Shown: positions 26,175 through 35,537 of the stretch, piece after piece | Position numbering within the stretch: position 1 is the first letter of the stretch | How the letters are laid out: each line of letters opens with the position of its first letter | NCBI GenBank assembly: GCA_942493385.1 | Contig: OW818699.1 | Coordinates: 3,596,001 to 3,660,000 of the forward strand | Source of the DNA: UBA8389 sp942493385 | Lineage (GTDB): Bacteria; Bacteroidota; Bacteroidia; Bacteroidales; UBA1402 | Direction of reading: 5' to 3' | Length of the DNA: 64,000 nucleotides | The notes under the pieces: model-generated | The model's input: only the letters and a program-made list of their open reading frames with translations | What the model was told of the DNA's origin: nothing | Databases searched by the model: none | Made by a program: the position numbers and the translations under genes

Positions 26175-29100
26175 TCAATAGTCGAATTCTACTTGTGCAA
26201 TTTTCTTTTTAACAGCTTCAATCTTTTCATCGTGCAATACCTTCTTGTATTCAATCGGAATTACCTGGATGAATTTATCTACGTATTCGTTCCAATTGTC
26301 CAGAATGCGCTTGGCTTTGGGGCTTTGCGTATAACGGTAATGGGCGGAAATCAAGTCCTTGAGTTCACGGTTGTCGGTCCTGTCTTCAATGAGGGACAAT
26401 TCCACCATCTGCATGTTGCAGAAATAGTCGAAATCGCCGTCTTCGTCCAACACGTAGGCGATACCGCCCGACATGCCGGCAGCAAAGTTACGGCCAGTCT
26501 TACCCAAAATCACTGCACGACCGCCTGTCATGTATTCACAGCAGTGGTCGCCAGCGCCTTCCACCACGGTGATGGCACCGGAGTTGCGGACACAGAACCG
26601 TTCACCGACTTGACCATTGATGTACACTTCACCTGCAGTGGCACCATACATCAGCGTGTTACCGGCAATGATGTTGTTTTCAGGAGCAAACGTAGTTCCT
26701 GCAGGAGGAACCACAACGATGCGGCCACCGGACAAGCCTTTGCCAAGGTAGTCGTTGGAATCGCCTTCCAGTCTGAAAGTCACCCCTTTGGACAGGAAAG
26801 CACCGAAGCTCTGACCTGCTGAACCCTTGAAGGTGCAGCTGATGGTATCGTTTGGCAGACCTTCGTTGCCGTAGCGTTTCGCAATTTCTCCCGAAAGCAT
26901 GGCACCGACGGTGCGGTCTGTATTTTTAATATCACGCACGAATTGAACCGGACTTTGCATCTCAAGGGCAGGCGATGCCAGCTTGATGAGGGAGCGGTCT
27001 TGAACATCTTCTAAATCGTGGTGCTGTTTCTTAATGTTATGGATGGCCTGATCCTGAGCTTCTTTGGGCATGTACAAGAGCTTGGAGAAATCCAGCTTCT
27101 GCATTTTCGGATTGTCAGCCTTGGGAACAAATTGCAGCAGATCGGCACGTCCGATGATTTCATCGAGGGACTTATAACCTAGTGCAGCCAAATGTTCACG
27201 GACATCTTGAGCCAGGAAGTTGAAGAAGTTCACCAGATAGATGTATTTGCCCGTGAATTTCTTACGGAGCACTTCGTCCTGGGTAGCGACACCAACCGGG
27301 CAAGTATTCAGGTGACATTTGCGCATCATGACGCAACCGAGAACGAGCAGCGCACTGGTGGCGAAACCGTATTCTTCGGCACCCAGCAAAGCGGAAATCA
27401 CGATGTCGCGACCCGTTTTGAGCTGACCGTCGGTTTGCAGGCGAACCTGACCGCGGAGACCGTTCATGACCAAAGTCTGCTGTGTTTCGGCCAAACCTAT
27501 TTCGACTGGCAGACCGGCATGTTTGATGGAGCTGGAAGGACTGGCGCCCGTTCCACCTTCGCAACCGCTGATCAGGATCATGTCGGCTTTCGCTTTGGCA
27601 ACCCCTGCGGCAACGGTTCCAACACCGCTTTCGGACACCAGTTTGACACTGATACGGGCAGCAGGATTCACGTTCTTGAGGTCGAAAATAAGCTGAGCCA
27701 AATCCTCGATGGAATAGATATCGTGGTGTGGCGGAGGCGAGATGAGTGAAATGCCGGGGATGGAGTGACGGGTTTTGGCGATGACCTGATCGACCTTGTA
27801 GCCGGGCAGCTGTCCACCTTCGCCGGGCTTGGCACCCTGTGCAACCTTGATCTGGATTTCGTCTGCGTTGACGAGGTATTCCGTTGTTACACCGAAACGA
27901 CCGGAGGCCACCTGCTTGATGGCGCTGCGAGCGCTGGTTCCGTCGGCACGACGTTTGTAACGTTCCGGATCTTCTCCACCTTCACCGGTGTTGCTCTTAC
28001 CACCCAGAATGTTCATGGCAATGGCCATGGCTTCGTGGGCATCTTTGCTGATGGAGCCGTAGGACATGGCACCGGTTACGAAACGTTTGGTGATTTCGGA
28101 AACAGGTTCCACCTCGCTGATATCGATGGGATTCTTCTCATCATAAGCAAGGAAATCACGAAGGAAAATGGGATGCGCCTTTTGATCGACGGCCGAAACG
28201 TATTCTTGGTACTTTTCCCATGAATTGGTCTTTGTGGCTATTTGCAGGCGTGAAATTGTTTCCGGATTCCAAGCATGTAGTTCACCGTCTTTGCGCCAAG
28301 TGTAAACACCTGTGTTTTCGAGTTCGGCGGGTTCACCCTTTCCGAAACCTTGCAAATGGGTGTAAATGGCCTCGCGGGCAATATCATCGAGCGTGATGCC
28401 TTCGATTTTGGAAGTTGTTCCTTCGAAATAACGGTCGAGCACTTCGGTGCTGATACCGATGGCTTCAAAAATCTGAGCGCCACGGTAACTGCGCAACGTC
28501 GAGATACCCATTTTGGATTGAACTTTCAGCAAGCCTTTGTTGATGGACTTGATGTAGTGCTTTTGGGCAGTCTCGAAATCGGCTTGAATTTCTTTGTTCT
28601 TGACCTGATCGTACAACACAGCTAAGGCGCCATACGGGTTGATAACACTGGCACCATAACCGAACAACAAGGCAAAATGCATGATTTCGCGGGGTTCGGC
28701 ACTTTCCACCACGATGTCGATCTGCATGCGCTTGCGGCACTTGATCAGGTGGTGGTGTACGGCTGAAACGGCCAACAAAGAGGGAATGGCCACCAAGTCG
28801 GCACTCACGCCACGATCGGTTAGGACCAAATAGTTGTGTCCGTTTTCAACCGCTTCTTCTGCCTTCAAGCAAAGACTGTTCACTGCTTTTTCCAAACCTT
28901 TGGCACCGCCTGTCAGCGGGAAAAGCATGGGTAGTTCTACCGAAGAGAAGCGCTTGTACCGGATATTTTTTAGAATGTCGAATTCCGTATTGGTGATGAC
29001 CGGGCTCTTTAGCTTGACCACCTTGCAATGTTCTGCGCTGGGTTGCAGCACGTTGGCTTGGTGCGATCCCAAATAGGCCGAATGTGACATCACCAGTTCC

Positions 29101-30680
29101 TCACGGATGGGGTCGATGGGCGGGTTCGTTACCTGAGCAAACAACTGGCGGAAATAGCTGAACAGCAACTGCGGCTTGTCGGACAGGACGGCGATCGGAG
29201 TATCGTTACCCATGGAGGAAACCGGTTCCTTGCCTTCGATGGCCATGGGAATCATCAAACGTTCAATGTCTTCCTTGGTGTAGTTGAAGGCCTGCATGTA
29301 GGCTTTTAGGTTGGCCAGGTCGCTCTTGACTTCACGACCGGATGACAAGTTCTGCAAACGTATGCGGTTTTTGTCCAACCATTCGCGATAGGGATGTGCA
29401 TTGGCCAACTCCTGTTTGATTTCAGCATCGTATTTGATAGTGTGTTCCTGCATGTCGATGATGAGCATTTTACCGGGCTTCAGGCGGCCTTTTTCACGAA
29501 TGCTCTCTGCCGGAAACGACTGAACGCCGGTTTCGGAAGCAACGATCATAACATCGTCCGTGGTGATGAGGTAACGTGCGGGACGCAAACCATTTCGGTC
29601 GAGCAATCCGCCAGCATAACGGCCATCGGAGAAAAGCAGGGTGGCAGGGCCATCCCAAGGCTCCATCATGGTGCTGTGGTACTCGTAAAATGCTTTCACA
29701 TTGTCGGGTATGGAGTTGGTATCGTTCCAGGAATCGGGAACCAACATGGCTATTGCGTGCGGCAGGGATAAACCAGCCATAATCAGGAATTCCAAGGCAT
29801 TGTCCAGCGAAGCGGAATCGCTCATGCCAGATTGGATAATTGGATAGATGTCCTCCATATCACCAAGCTGCTCAGACTTAAGAACGCTTTCGCGCGCCTG
29901 CATCCAGAATCGATTGCCTTTGATGGTGTTGATCTCACCGTTGTGACCAAGCAAACGGAAAGGTTGCGCCAAATCCCAGGTTGGGAAGGTGTTGGTGCTG
30001 AAACGGGAGTGAACCAGTGCAATGGCAGAGGTAAAGTTGGGGTGGCTTAAATCGGGAAAATACTCACGCAACTGCATGGAGCTGAGCATCCCTTTGTAAA
30101 TCATTCGTTTGGTTGAAAGGCTGACAATGTAAAAGTTCCGTTTTTCAGTCAAGGTAGATTGAGCGGCTGCATTTTCTACTTTTTTGCGGGCAACGAATAG
30201 TTTGCGTTCCAGTTCCTCGGGTTTACCGGGTCCGGTCACAACGATTTGTCGGATATTCGGTTCATTGGCTAGGGAGGTCACACCAAGGATGGAATTGTTC
30301 ACCGGCACTTCGCGAACGGCAAGTAGTTTGAGTCCTTCTTTTTCCAGAATCGACGTCAGCATGGACATGCACAAGTCGTTTTCTTTTTGGTCTTTTGGAA
30401 AAAATACCAGTCCGGTGCCGTAGCTTCCACGTTCGGGAACGGGAATGCCTTGCAGCAAAATGAATTCGTGAGGAATCTGCACCAGGATACCGGCTCCATC
30501 ACCGGTTTTTTGGTCAGCGCCCTCAGCTCCGCGGTGGTTCATGTTTTCAAGAACCTGCAAACCGCGCTCCACTATATCGTGGGTTCTTTCACCTGTAATG
30601 CGGGCAACAAAGCCCACCCCGCAGGCATCATGCTCGTTTTCAGGATGATATAGTCCCTGAGCAATTGGATACTTTAACAT
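26175..30680 (-). CDS. gltB: Glutamate synthase, large subunit
   Basis: 1501 residues. It makes two glutamates from glutamine and 2-oxoglutarate, the second step of the GS-GOGAT ammonium assimilation route. The N-terminal nucleophile amidotransferase starts at Cys20 in DACGVGFVA after a 19-residue propeptide that must be cleaved. The central and FMN domains follow, with the 3Fe-4S ligands in CVMMRKCHLNTCPVGVATQ and the glycine-rich GEGGEDPERYKRRADGT and GAKPGEGGQLPG segments. The C-terminal beta-helix (GXGXG) domain is present (LSGGRIVVV, NTLMYGATAGEVYINGQVGE). The gene lies between glnN (223 bp upstream) and gltD (1 bp downstream). Confidence 0.97.
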   Translation of the reverse strand: MLKYPIAQGLYHPENEHDACGVGFVARITGERTHDIVERGLQVLENMNHRGAEGADQKTGDGAGILVQIPHEFILLQGIPVPERGSYGTGLVFFPKDQKENDLCMSMLTSILEKEGLKLLAVREVPVNNSILGVTSLANEPNIRQIVVTGPGKPEELERKLFVARKKVENAAAQSTLTEKRNFYIVSLSTKRMIYKGMLSSMQLREYFPDLSHPNFTSAIALVHSRFSTNTFPTWDLAQPFRLLGHNGEINTIKGNRFWMQARESVLKSEQLGDMEDIYPIIQSGMSDSASLDNALEFLIMAGLSLPHAIAMLVPDSWNDTNSIPDNVKAFYEYHSTMMEPWDGPATLLFSDGRYAGGLLDRNGLRPARYLITTDDVMIVASETGVQSFPAESIREKGRLKPGKMLIIDMQEHTIKYDAEIKQELANAHPYREWLDKNRIRLQNLSSGREVKSDLANLKAYMQAFNYTKEDIERLMIPMAIEGKEPVSSMGNDTPIAVLSDKPQLLFSYFRQLFAQVTNPPIDPIREELVMSHSAYLGSHQANVLQPSAEHCKVVKLKSPVITNTEFDILKNIRYKRFSSVELPMLFPLTGGAKGLEKAVNSLCLKAEEAVENGHNYLVLTDRGVSADLVAIPSLLAVSAVHHHLIKCRKRMQIDIVVESAEPREIMHFALLFGYGASVINPYGALAVLYDQVKNKEIQADFETAQKHYIKSINKGLLKVQSKMGISTLRSYRGAQIFEAIGISTEVLDRYFEGTTSKIEGITLDDIAREAIYTHLQGFGKGEPAELENTGVYTWRKDGELHAWNPETISRLQIATKTNSWEKYQEYVSAVDQKAHPIFLRDFLAYDEKNPIDISEVEPVSEITKRFVTGAMSYGSISKDAHEAMAIAMNILGGKSNTGEGGEDPERYKRRADGTSARSAIKQVASGRFGVTTEYLVNADEIQIKVAQGAKPGEGGQLPGYKVDQVIAKTRHSIPGISLISPPPHHDIYSIEDLAQLIFDLKNVNPAARISVKLVSESGVGTVAAGVAKAKADMILISGCEGGTGASPSSSIKHAGLPVEIGLAETQQTLVMNGLRGQVRLQTDGQLKTGRDIVISALLGAEEYGFATSALLVLGCVMMRKCHLNTCPVGVATQDEVLRKKFTGKYIYLVNFFNFLAQDVREHLAALGYKSLDEIIGRADLLQFVPKADNPKMQKLDFSKLLYMPKEAQDQAIHNIKKQHHDLEDVQDRSLIKLASPALEMQSPVQFVRDIKNTDRTVGAMLSGEIAKRYGNEGLPNDTISCTFKGSAGQSFGAFLSKGVTFRLEGDSNDYLGKGLSGGRIVVVPPAGTTFAPENNIIAGNTLMYGATAGEVYINGQVGERFCVRNSGAITVVEGAGDHCCEYMTGGRAVILGKTGRNFAAGMSGGIAYVLDEDGDFDYFCNMQMVELSLIEDRTDNRELKDLISAHYRYTQSPKAKRILDNWNEYVDKFIQVIPIEYKKVLHDEKIEAVKKKIAQVEFDY

Positions 30681-30903
30681 AGATCAGATGCTTATTTTTT
30701 TACCTATACTATTGAAAAACCGCTTCAGCAAACAATTCCGGTAGGCCACCGGAAGTGAAACGGCCTAACATGAAAGATGCCCGAACACTGCCGGACTTAA
30801 CTCAATTAAACCATCCCCCCGCGCTCGGGAGGATGGTTCCTTCTTCATAATTTTCTGCCTCGCGGCAGATATGGCCTCAAAAAAACTATGAAGGATGTAG
30901 GAT
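30681..30903 (-). promoter_or_regulatory. glnN-gltB spacer with three stem-loops
   Basis: The 223-bp leader of gltB holds three inverted repeats, described on the minus strand. First, TCTGCC-GCGA-GGCAGA (30869-30854) has a GNRA-type loop. Second, AACCATCC pairs with GGATGGTT (30838-30809), with an inner CCCG/CGGG stem and one bulge. Third, TTCCGGT-GGCCT-ACCGGAA (30754-30736). None is followed by a proper T-tract, so they are not typical terminators. They could be a processing or attenuation structure controlling how much glnN message continues into gltB, which is inference. No exact -7 box was found for gltB. Confidence 0.5.
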
Positions 30904-33093
30904 CTATCGGATGAATAAAAGTTCGCGATACTTGGGTAAAGTCCACATTTCGTTGTCCACAATCAGTTCAAGCTTGTCGATGCTGTAACGGATTTCATTG
31001 AAATACGGTGCAACGGTGTCGTGGTAGGCGATGGCCTGTTCACGTGCATGTTCAATCTTGTTGGCAACTTTACGGGCTTCCACCATCAAACCGACTTTGG
31101 ACTGAATGGCGTTCAAGTGGTTTTCGATTTGTTCGATCAGGGCAATCTTTTCGGCAGCCAGTTTTTCAAACTTGGACTTATCGAACAGATCTTTCAGCTT
31201 GGAAACGTTATCAAGCAAAGATGACTGGTATTTGGTGGCAACCGGAACAATGTGGTTCAAGGCCATGTCACCCAATACACGGGCTTCGATCTGAATCTTT
31301 TTGGTGTAGCTTTCCCATTTCACTTCGTTGCGGGCATGCAGTTCCACTTCGCTCATGACACCTGTCTTCACGAACATGTCAACAACTTCAGGTTTCAAGA
31401 AGGCATCGAATTGAACAGGTACGCTCACTTCGCAATCCAAGCCACGTGCGGCAGCTTCGGCTTTCCACTCGTCGCTGTAACCGTTACCGTCGAAACGGAT
31501 GGCTTTAGAGGCAGTGATCAGGGTGCGGAGTACGGCGAAAATGGCTTTTTCTTTGGGTTCACCAGTGGCGATGCGCTTCTTCACTTCGACGTTGAATTCT
31601 GCCAATTGTGCAGCTACGGCAGCGTTGAGCACCGTCATGGCAGAAGAACAGTTGGCGGAGGAACCGACTGCGCGGAATTCGAAACGGTTTCCGGTGAAAG
31701 CGAACGGTGAGGTACGGTTACGGTCCGTATTGTCGATCAACAACTGAGGAATCTGGCCAACTCCCATTGAGAAGACACCTTTGGCGTCAAATTTGATGGC
31801 TGCATCGGTTTCAGAAACTTCCAAAGCATCAAGTGCTGCGGTGAGCTGTTTGCCCAAGAAAGCGGAGATGATTGCGGGAGGAGCTTCGTTGGCACCCAAA
31901 CGGTGTTCGTTCGTGGCGGAAGCGATGGATGCTTTCAGAACCGCATTGTATTTGTAAACGGCCATCAAGGTGTTTACCAGGAAGGTGACGAACTGCAGGT
32001 TTTCTTCAGCATTTTTGCCCGGGTTGTATAGCAATACGCCGGTATCGGTGCTGAGCGACCAGTTGTTGTGTTTACCGGAACCATTGATTCCAGCGAAAGG
32101 CTTTTCGTGCATCAACACTTGGAAATTATGATGTTTGGCCACTTTGTACATGACATCCATCACGAGCAAGTTCTGGTCAACGGCCAAGTTGCATTCTTCG
32201 TAGATGGGAGCCAATTCGAATTGGTTCGGTGCTACTTCGTTGTGACGGGTTTTCAAGGGCAAGCCTAATTTGTAACCTTCGTATTCGAGTTCCTTCATGA
32301 AAGCAGCAACACGCAAGGGAATTGAACCGAAATAATGGTCTTCCAGCTGTTGGTTCTTGGACGATTCGTGACCCATCAGGGTACGGCCGGTCAGCATCAA
32401 GTCGGGACGGGCGCTGTAGAGGGATTCGTCAACTAGGAAATATTCTTGTTCCCATCCGAGGTTGGCCTGAACGCGTTTCACGTTCGGATCGAACAATTGA
32501 CAGGTTTCGGTTGCGGCTTTGTTGATGGCCGTGAGGGCTCTGAGAAGCGGAGTCTTGTAGTCAAGGGCTTCACCGGTGTAGGAGATGAAAATGGTCGGGA
32601 TACAAAGGGTATCGTCTACGATGAAAGCGGGGGAAGAAGGATCCCATGCGGTATAACCGCGGGCTTCGAAGGTGTTGCGGATACCGCCGCTGGGGAAGCT
32701 GGAAGCATCGGGTTCTTGTTGTGCAAGCAGTTTGCCGTCGAATTCTTCGGCTACGGTACCTTTACCTGAATGTTCGATGAAGGAGTCATGCTTTTCGGCA
32801 GTTCCGTCGGTAAGAGGCTGGAACCAGTGTGTATAATGGGTAGCGCCCATTTCCATAGCCCACATTTTCATGCCGGCAGCAACGTGATTGGCGATCTCGC
32901 GATCCAAGCTTTTGCCATTGTCGATGGCTCCTGACAACACTTTGTAGGTATCTTTTGAAAGATATTTACGCATTTTGTCGCGGTTGAACACATTAACGCC
33001 ATAATAATCGGACGTTTTACTCATGGGAGCTGAAACAGCTACCGCTTTGTGGCCGAAGGCCTCTCTGACCAGGTGAAATCTAAGTGATGACAT
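30904..33093 (-). CDS. glnN: Glutamine synthetase type III
   Basis: 729 residues, the length of the GSIII class found in Bacteroidetes and cyanobacteria, much longer than GSI or GSII. It combines ammonium and glutamate to glutamine with ATP. Class features include the N-terminal REAFGHKAVAVSAP, the SFPSGGIRNTFEARGYTAWDPSSPAF segment region, LGWEQEYFLVD, the RHNEVAPNQFELAPI metal/glutamate site, HEKPFAGINGSGKHNNWS (ATP/glutamate site) and NRTSPFAFTGNRFEFRAVGS (Arg substrate site). It starts 9 bp after dapL and is followed by gltB, so the GS and GOGAT enzymes are encoded head to tail. No PII or ammonium transporter gene is present in the window. Confidence 0.97.
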   Translation of the reverse strand: MSSLRFHLVREAFGHKAVAVSAPMSKTSDYYGVNVFNRDKMRKYLSKDTYKVLSGAIDNGKSLDREIANHVAAGMKMWAMEMGATHYTHWFQPLTDGTAEKHDSFIEHSGKGTVAEEFDGKLLAQQEPDASSFPSGGIRNTFEARGYTAWDPSSPAFIVDDTLCIPTIFISYTGEALDYKTPLLRALTAINKAATETCQLFDPNVKRVQANLGWEQEYFLVDESLYSARPDLMLTGRTLMGHESSKNQQLEDHYFGSIPLRVAAFMKELEYEGYKLGLPLKTRHNEVAPNQFELAPIYEECNLAVDQNLLVMDVMYKVAKHHNFQVLMHEKPFAGINGSGKHNNWSLSTDTGVLLYNPGKNAEENLQFVTFLVNTLMAVYKYNAVLKASIASATNEHRLGANEAPPAIISAFLGKQLTAALDALEVSETDAAIKFDAKGVFSMGVGQIPQLLIDNTDRNRTSPFAFTGNRFEFRAVGSSANCSSAMTVLNAAVAAQLAEFNVEVKKRIATGEPKEKAIFAVLRTLITASKAIRFDGNGYSDEWKAEAAARGLDCEVSVPVQFDAFLKPEVVDMFVKTGVMSEVELHARNEVKWESYTKKIQIEARVLGDMALNHIVPVATKYQSSLLDNVSKLKDLFDKSKFEKLAAEKIALIEQIENHLNAIQSKVGLMVEARKVANKIEHAREQAIAYHDTVAPYFNEIRYSIDKLELIVDNEMWTLPKYRELLFIR

Positions 33094-33102
33094 ACGTTTG
33101 AT

Positions 33103-34350
33103 TTATTGGGATTTTAAATTATTATACCATAAAGTGATGCGATCCATGGCTTCGAGGGTGGCTTCTCGGCTGCCAAATGCAGTGAGTCGCACGTAACCTT
33201 GTCCGCTGGGGCCGAACCCTACTCCTGGTGTTCCGATCACATGGGCTTCGGCCAGCATGCGGTCAAAGAATGTCCAGGAATCCAGTCCTTTGGGTGTCTT
33301 GAACCAAATGTAGGGTGCATTGACGCCGCCGAAAACTTCCCATCCAAGGCCAATCAGTGTTTTGCGGATAATTCCCGCATTTTCCAGATATCCTTTGATG
33401 TTGGCTGCGCTCTCTGCCCTGCCTTCTGCTGAATAAACAGCTTCGGCAGCTTTCTGAGTCACATAGGAGACACCATTGAATTTGGTCGTCTGCCTTCTGT
33501 TCCACAGCGGATTGAGCGCCACTTTCTCACCGTTCTCGGCCTTGGCCATGCATTCTTTGGGAACCACGGTGTAACCGCAACGCAGTCCGGTGAAACCGGC
33601 GGTCTTGGAAAAACTGCGGAACTCGATGGCGCATTTCTTGGCGCCTTCAATTTCGTAGATGCTGTGGGGCACTTCGCTTTCGGTGATGAAAGCTTCGTAA
33701 GCAGCGTCGTAAAGAATCAGAGCGCCTGTTGCCAGGGCATAATCCACCCATTCTTTCAATTGGGACTTGGTCAGCGTCGTTCCTGTCGGATTGTTGGGGA
33801 AGCAGAGGTAAATGATATCCACCGGCTTCTCCGGCAAGGCGGGAATGAAGTTGTTTTCGGCGGTACAAGGAAGATAGACAATGTTGCTCCAATTACCGGT
33901 TTCTGAAATTTCTCCGGAGCGCCCGTCCATCACATTGGTATCCACATATACCGGATAAACCGGGTCTGTGACGGCGACTACGTTTTTGGTAGCCAGGATA
34001 CCGCCGATGTTTCCCATATCGCTTTTACAACCATCGCTGACGAAAACCTCGTCGGTTTCCAAATGAACCCCTCTGGGCTCAAAATCGCATTCGATAATTT
34101 TTTCTGTTAGGAATCGGTAGCCTTGTTCAGGTCCGTATCCCCTAAAAGTGCTGGCGGAGGCCATCTCATCCACGGCGTCGTGCATGGCTTTGATGACGGC
34201 AGGCGTCAGCGGTTTTGTCACATCGCCGATTCCCATCGGAATCAGCTTTGCCTCGGGGTGGGCTGAACGAAAGTCGCTCACCTTTCTGGCTATTTCGGAG
34301 AAGAGGTATCTTCCCTGCAATTTCAAATAATTCTCGTTAACTAGGGCCAT
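33103..34350 (-). CDS. dapL: LL-diaminopimelate aminotransferase
   Basis: 415 residues, a class I/II PLP aminotransferase. It converts tetrahydrodipicolinate directly to LL-diaminopimelate using glutamate as amino donor, bypassing the succinylase or acetylase branches of lysine synthesis. The PLP lysine is in RSFSKTAGFTGLRCGY. Other typical segments are the N-terminal ENYLKLQGRYLFSEIARKV, PMGIGDVTKPLTPAVIKAMH, VSDGCKSDMGNI and CFPNNPTGTTLTK. It lies 8 bp after dapF and 9 bp before glnN. The product is the substrate of DapF, and the glutamate it uses comes from the downstream GS-GOGAT genes. Confidence 0.96.
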   Translation of the reverse strand: MALVNENYLKLQGRYLFSEIARKVSDFRSAHPEAKLIPMGIGDVTKPLTPAVIKAMHDAVDEMASASTFRGYGPEQGYRFLTEKIIECDFEPRGVHLETDEVFVSDGCKSDMGNIGGILATKNVVAVTDPVYPVYVDTNVMDGRSGEISETGNWSNIVYLPCTAENNFIPALPEKPVDIIYLCFPNNPTGTTLTKSQLKEWVDYALATGALILYDAAYEAFITESEVPHSIYEIEGAKKCAIEFRSFSKTAGFTGLRCGYTVVPKECMAKAENGEKVALNPLWNRRQTTKFNGVSYVTQKAAEAVYSAEGRAESAANIKGYLENAGIIRKTLIGLGWEVFGGVNAPYIWFKTPKGLDSWTFFDRMLAEAHVIGTPGVGFGPSGQGYVRLTAFGSREATLEAMDRITLWYNNLKSQ

Positions 34351-34358
34351 ATCTGTTA

Positions 34359-35192
34359 TTATAAAAGGATCTCACCTTCGAATACCGTCACTGCGTCGCC
34401 TGTCATGTAGACGTGGTTGTTTTCGGCATTCCATTCGATCTGGAGTGTGCCTCCAAGTAAATCCACCTGTGCTTTGCGATGCAAATGGCCACTTAGAACA
34501 CCTGCAACCAAAACGGCACAAGCACCAGTTCCACAAGCAAGGGTTTCGCCAGCTCCACGTTCCCAAACACGCATTCTGACGTGTTCGTTGTCGATGATTT
34601 CGACAAATTCAGTATTGGTTCGCTTTGGGAAAAGTTCGTTATGCTCGAAGTCAGGACCTACCACAGGGAGGTTCAATGTTTCGATGCCTTCCGTGAAGAT
34701 GACGGCATGGGGGTTGCCCATGGACACACCGTTCAGCAGGTATTCTTTTCCACGTACGGTGACAGGTACCTGAATGGCATAATCACCGGGGAAATCCATC
34801 GGTATGTTTACCGGTTCGAGAATGGGCTCTCCCATATCTACGCGAACAGTGCTCACTTTACCATCGATCACTGTAAGATCCAGTACTTTAATTCCGGCTT
34901 TCGTTTCGAGGGTGACCGATTTCTTATCGGTCAATCCATTGTCAAAAACATATTTGCCGATGCAGCGGGATGCGTTTCCGCACATTTCCGATTCTGAACC
35001 GTCCGAGTTGAACATGCGCATACGAAAGTCGGCGCATTCGGAGTCCATGATTAAAACCAGGCCGTCCGACCCGATTCCAAAATGCCGGTCACTGATACGT
35101 TTTGCGATTTCAGAGGGGTTCAACACCTGCTCCTGCATTGCGTTCACGTATATGTAGTCGTTTCCGGCTCCATGCATTTTCGTAAACTTCAT
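34359..35192 (-). CDS. dapF: Diaminopimelate epimerase
   Basis: 277 residues from the ATG at 35192, which gives the usual MKFTKMHGAGNDYIYV start; an ATG nine codons upstream (35219) is possible but atypical. It converts LL- to meso-diaminopimelate for lysine and peptidoglycan synthesis without a cofactor. The two catalytic cysteines are in GNASRCIGKYV and ETLACGTGACAV. It is the first gene of a five-gene minus-strand series (dapF-dapL-glnN-gltB-gltD). A -7 box, TATATTTG, lies 40 bp upstream. Confidence 0.96.
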   Translation of the reverse strand: MKFTKMHGAGNDYIYVNAMQEQVLNPSEIAKRISDRHFGIGSDGLVLIMDSECADFRMRMFNSDGSESEMCGNASRCIGKYVFDNGLTDKKSVTLETKAGIKVLDLTVIDGKVSTVRVDMGEPILEPVNIPMDFPGDYAIQVPVTVRGKEYLLNGVSMGNPHAVIFTEGIETLNLPVVGPDFEHNELFPKRTNTEFVEIIDNEHVRMRVWERGAGETLACGTGACAVLVAGVLSGHLHRKAQVDLLGGTLQIEWNAENNHVYMTGDAVTVFEGEILL

Positions 35193-35232
35193 AATTTTAT
35201 TTTGTCTTTTTGAGGTCAAACAAATTTCTATG

Positions 35233-35263
35233 CAAATATACTAGATAATTTTATAATTTCAAT
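35233..35263 (-). promoter_or_regulatory. Candidate promoter of the dapF-dapL-glnN-gltBD series
   Basis: The minus strand has TATATTTG (35240-35233), an exact TAnnTTTG -7 match. ATTG (35263-35260), one base from the TTTG -33 box, lies upstream with 19 bp between them. The transcript would start just ahead of dapF. Confidence 0.6.
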
Positions 35264-35419
35264 GAAAAAAAGCATTTTAATAGATAATAATCCTTTTATA
35301 CTTTCATTTTGTATCTTTCAGAAGGCTTTTACTTCTATTTTATAACATAATGTCAGCGAACTATAACACTTCCTAAGAAATTGACAAATATTATTTTGCT
35401 ACAATATACACTTTATACC

Positions 35420-35491
35420 TGTCTTTTTGATACATTTAGTCGATTTATGGTGTCTTTTTGAAATTCAAGACAATCAAAAGTGTCATTCTGC
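35420..35491 (+). repeat. Phased short direct repeats (about 30-31 bp apart)
   Basis: TGTCTTTTTGA occurs exactly at 35420-35430 and 35451-35461. A third, degenerate copy, TGTCATTCTGC, is at 35481-35491. The steps are 31 and 30 bp, about three helical turns. One more exact copy is at 35203-35213, beside the dapF start. They may be protein-binding sites. Confidence 0.5.
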
Positions 35492-35537
35492 CACAAATAG
35501 CCAAAATGTTAGTTTTGACTAATCTACACAAAAGGCA

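Larger units (their letters stand above)
35193..35537. other. 345-bp AT-rich intergenic region
   Basis: No coding region is visible. It separates the 3' end of hybrid sensor 2 from dapF. It holds the likely dapF promoter near 35233-35260 and three exact copies of TGTCTTTTTGA (35203, 35420, 35451) plus a degenerate one (35481). No convincing terminator for the hybrid sensor was found here. Base composition is clearly more AT-rich than the flanking genes. Confidence 0.7.

Noticed and set aside
25385..26212. Open frame of about 275 codons antisense to gltD
   Set aside because: gltD on the other strand has all expected motifs, so this is a shadow.
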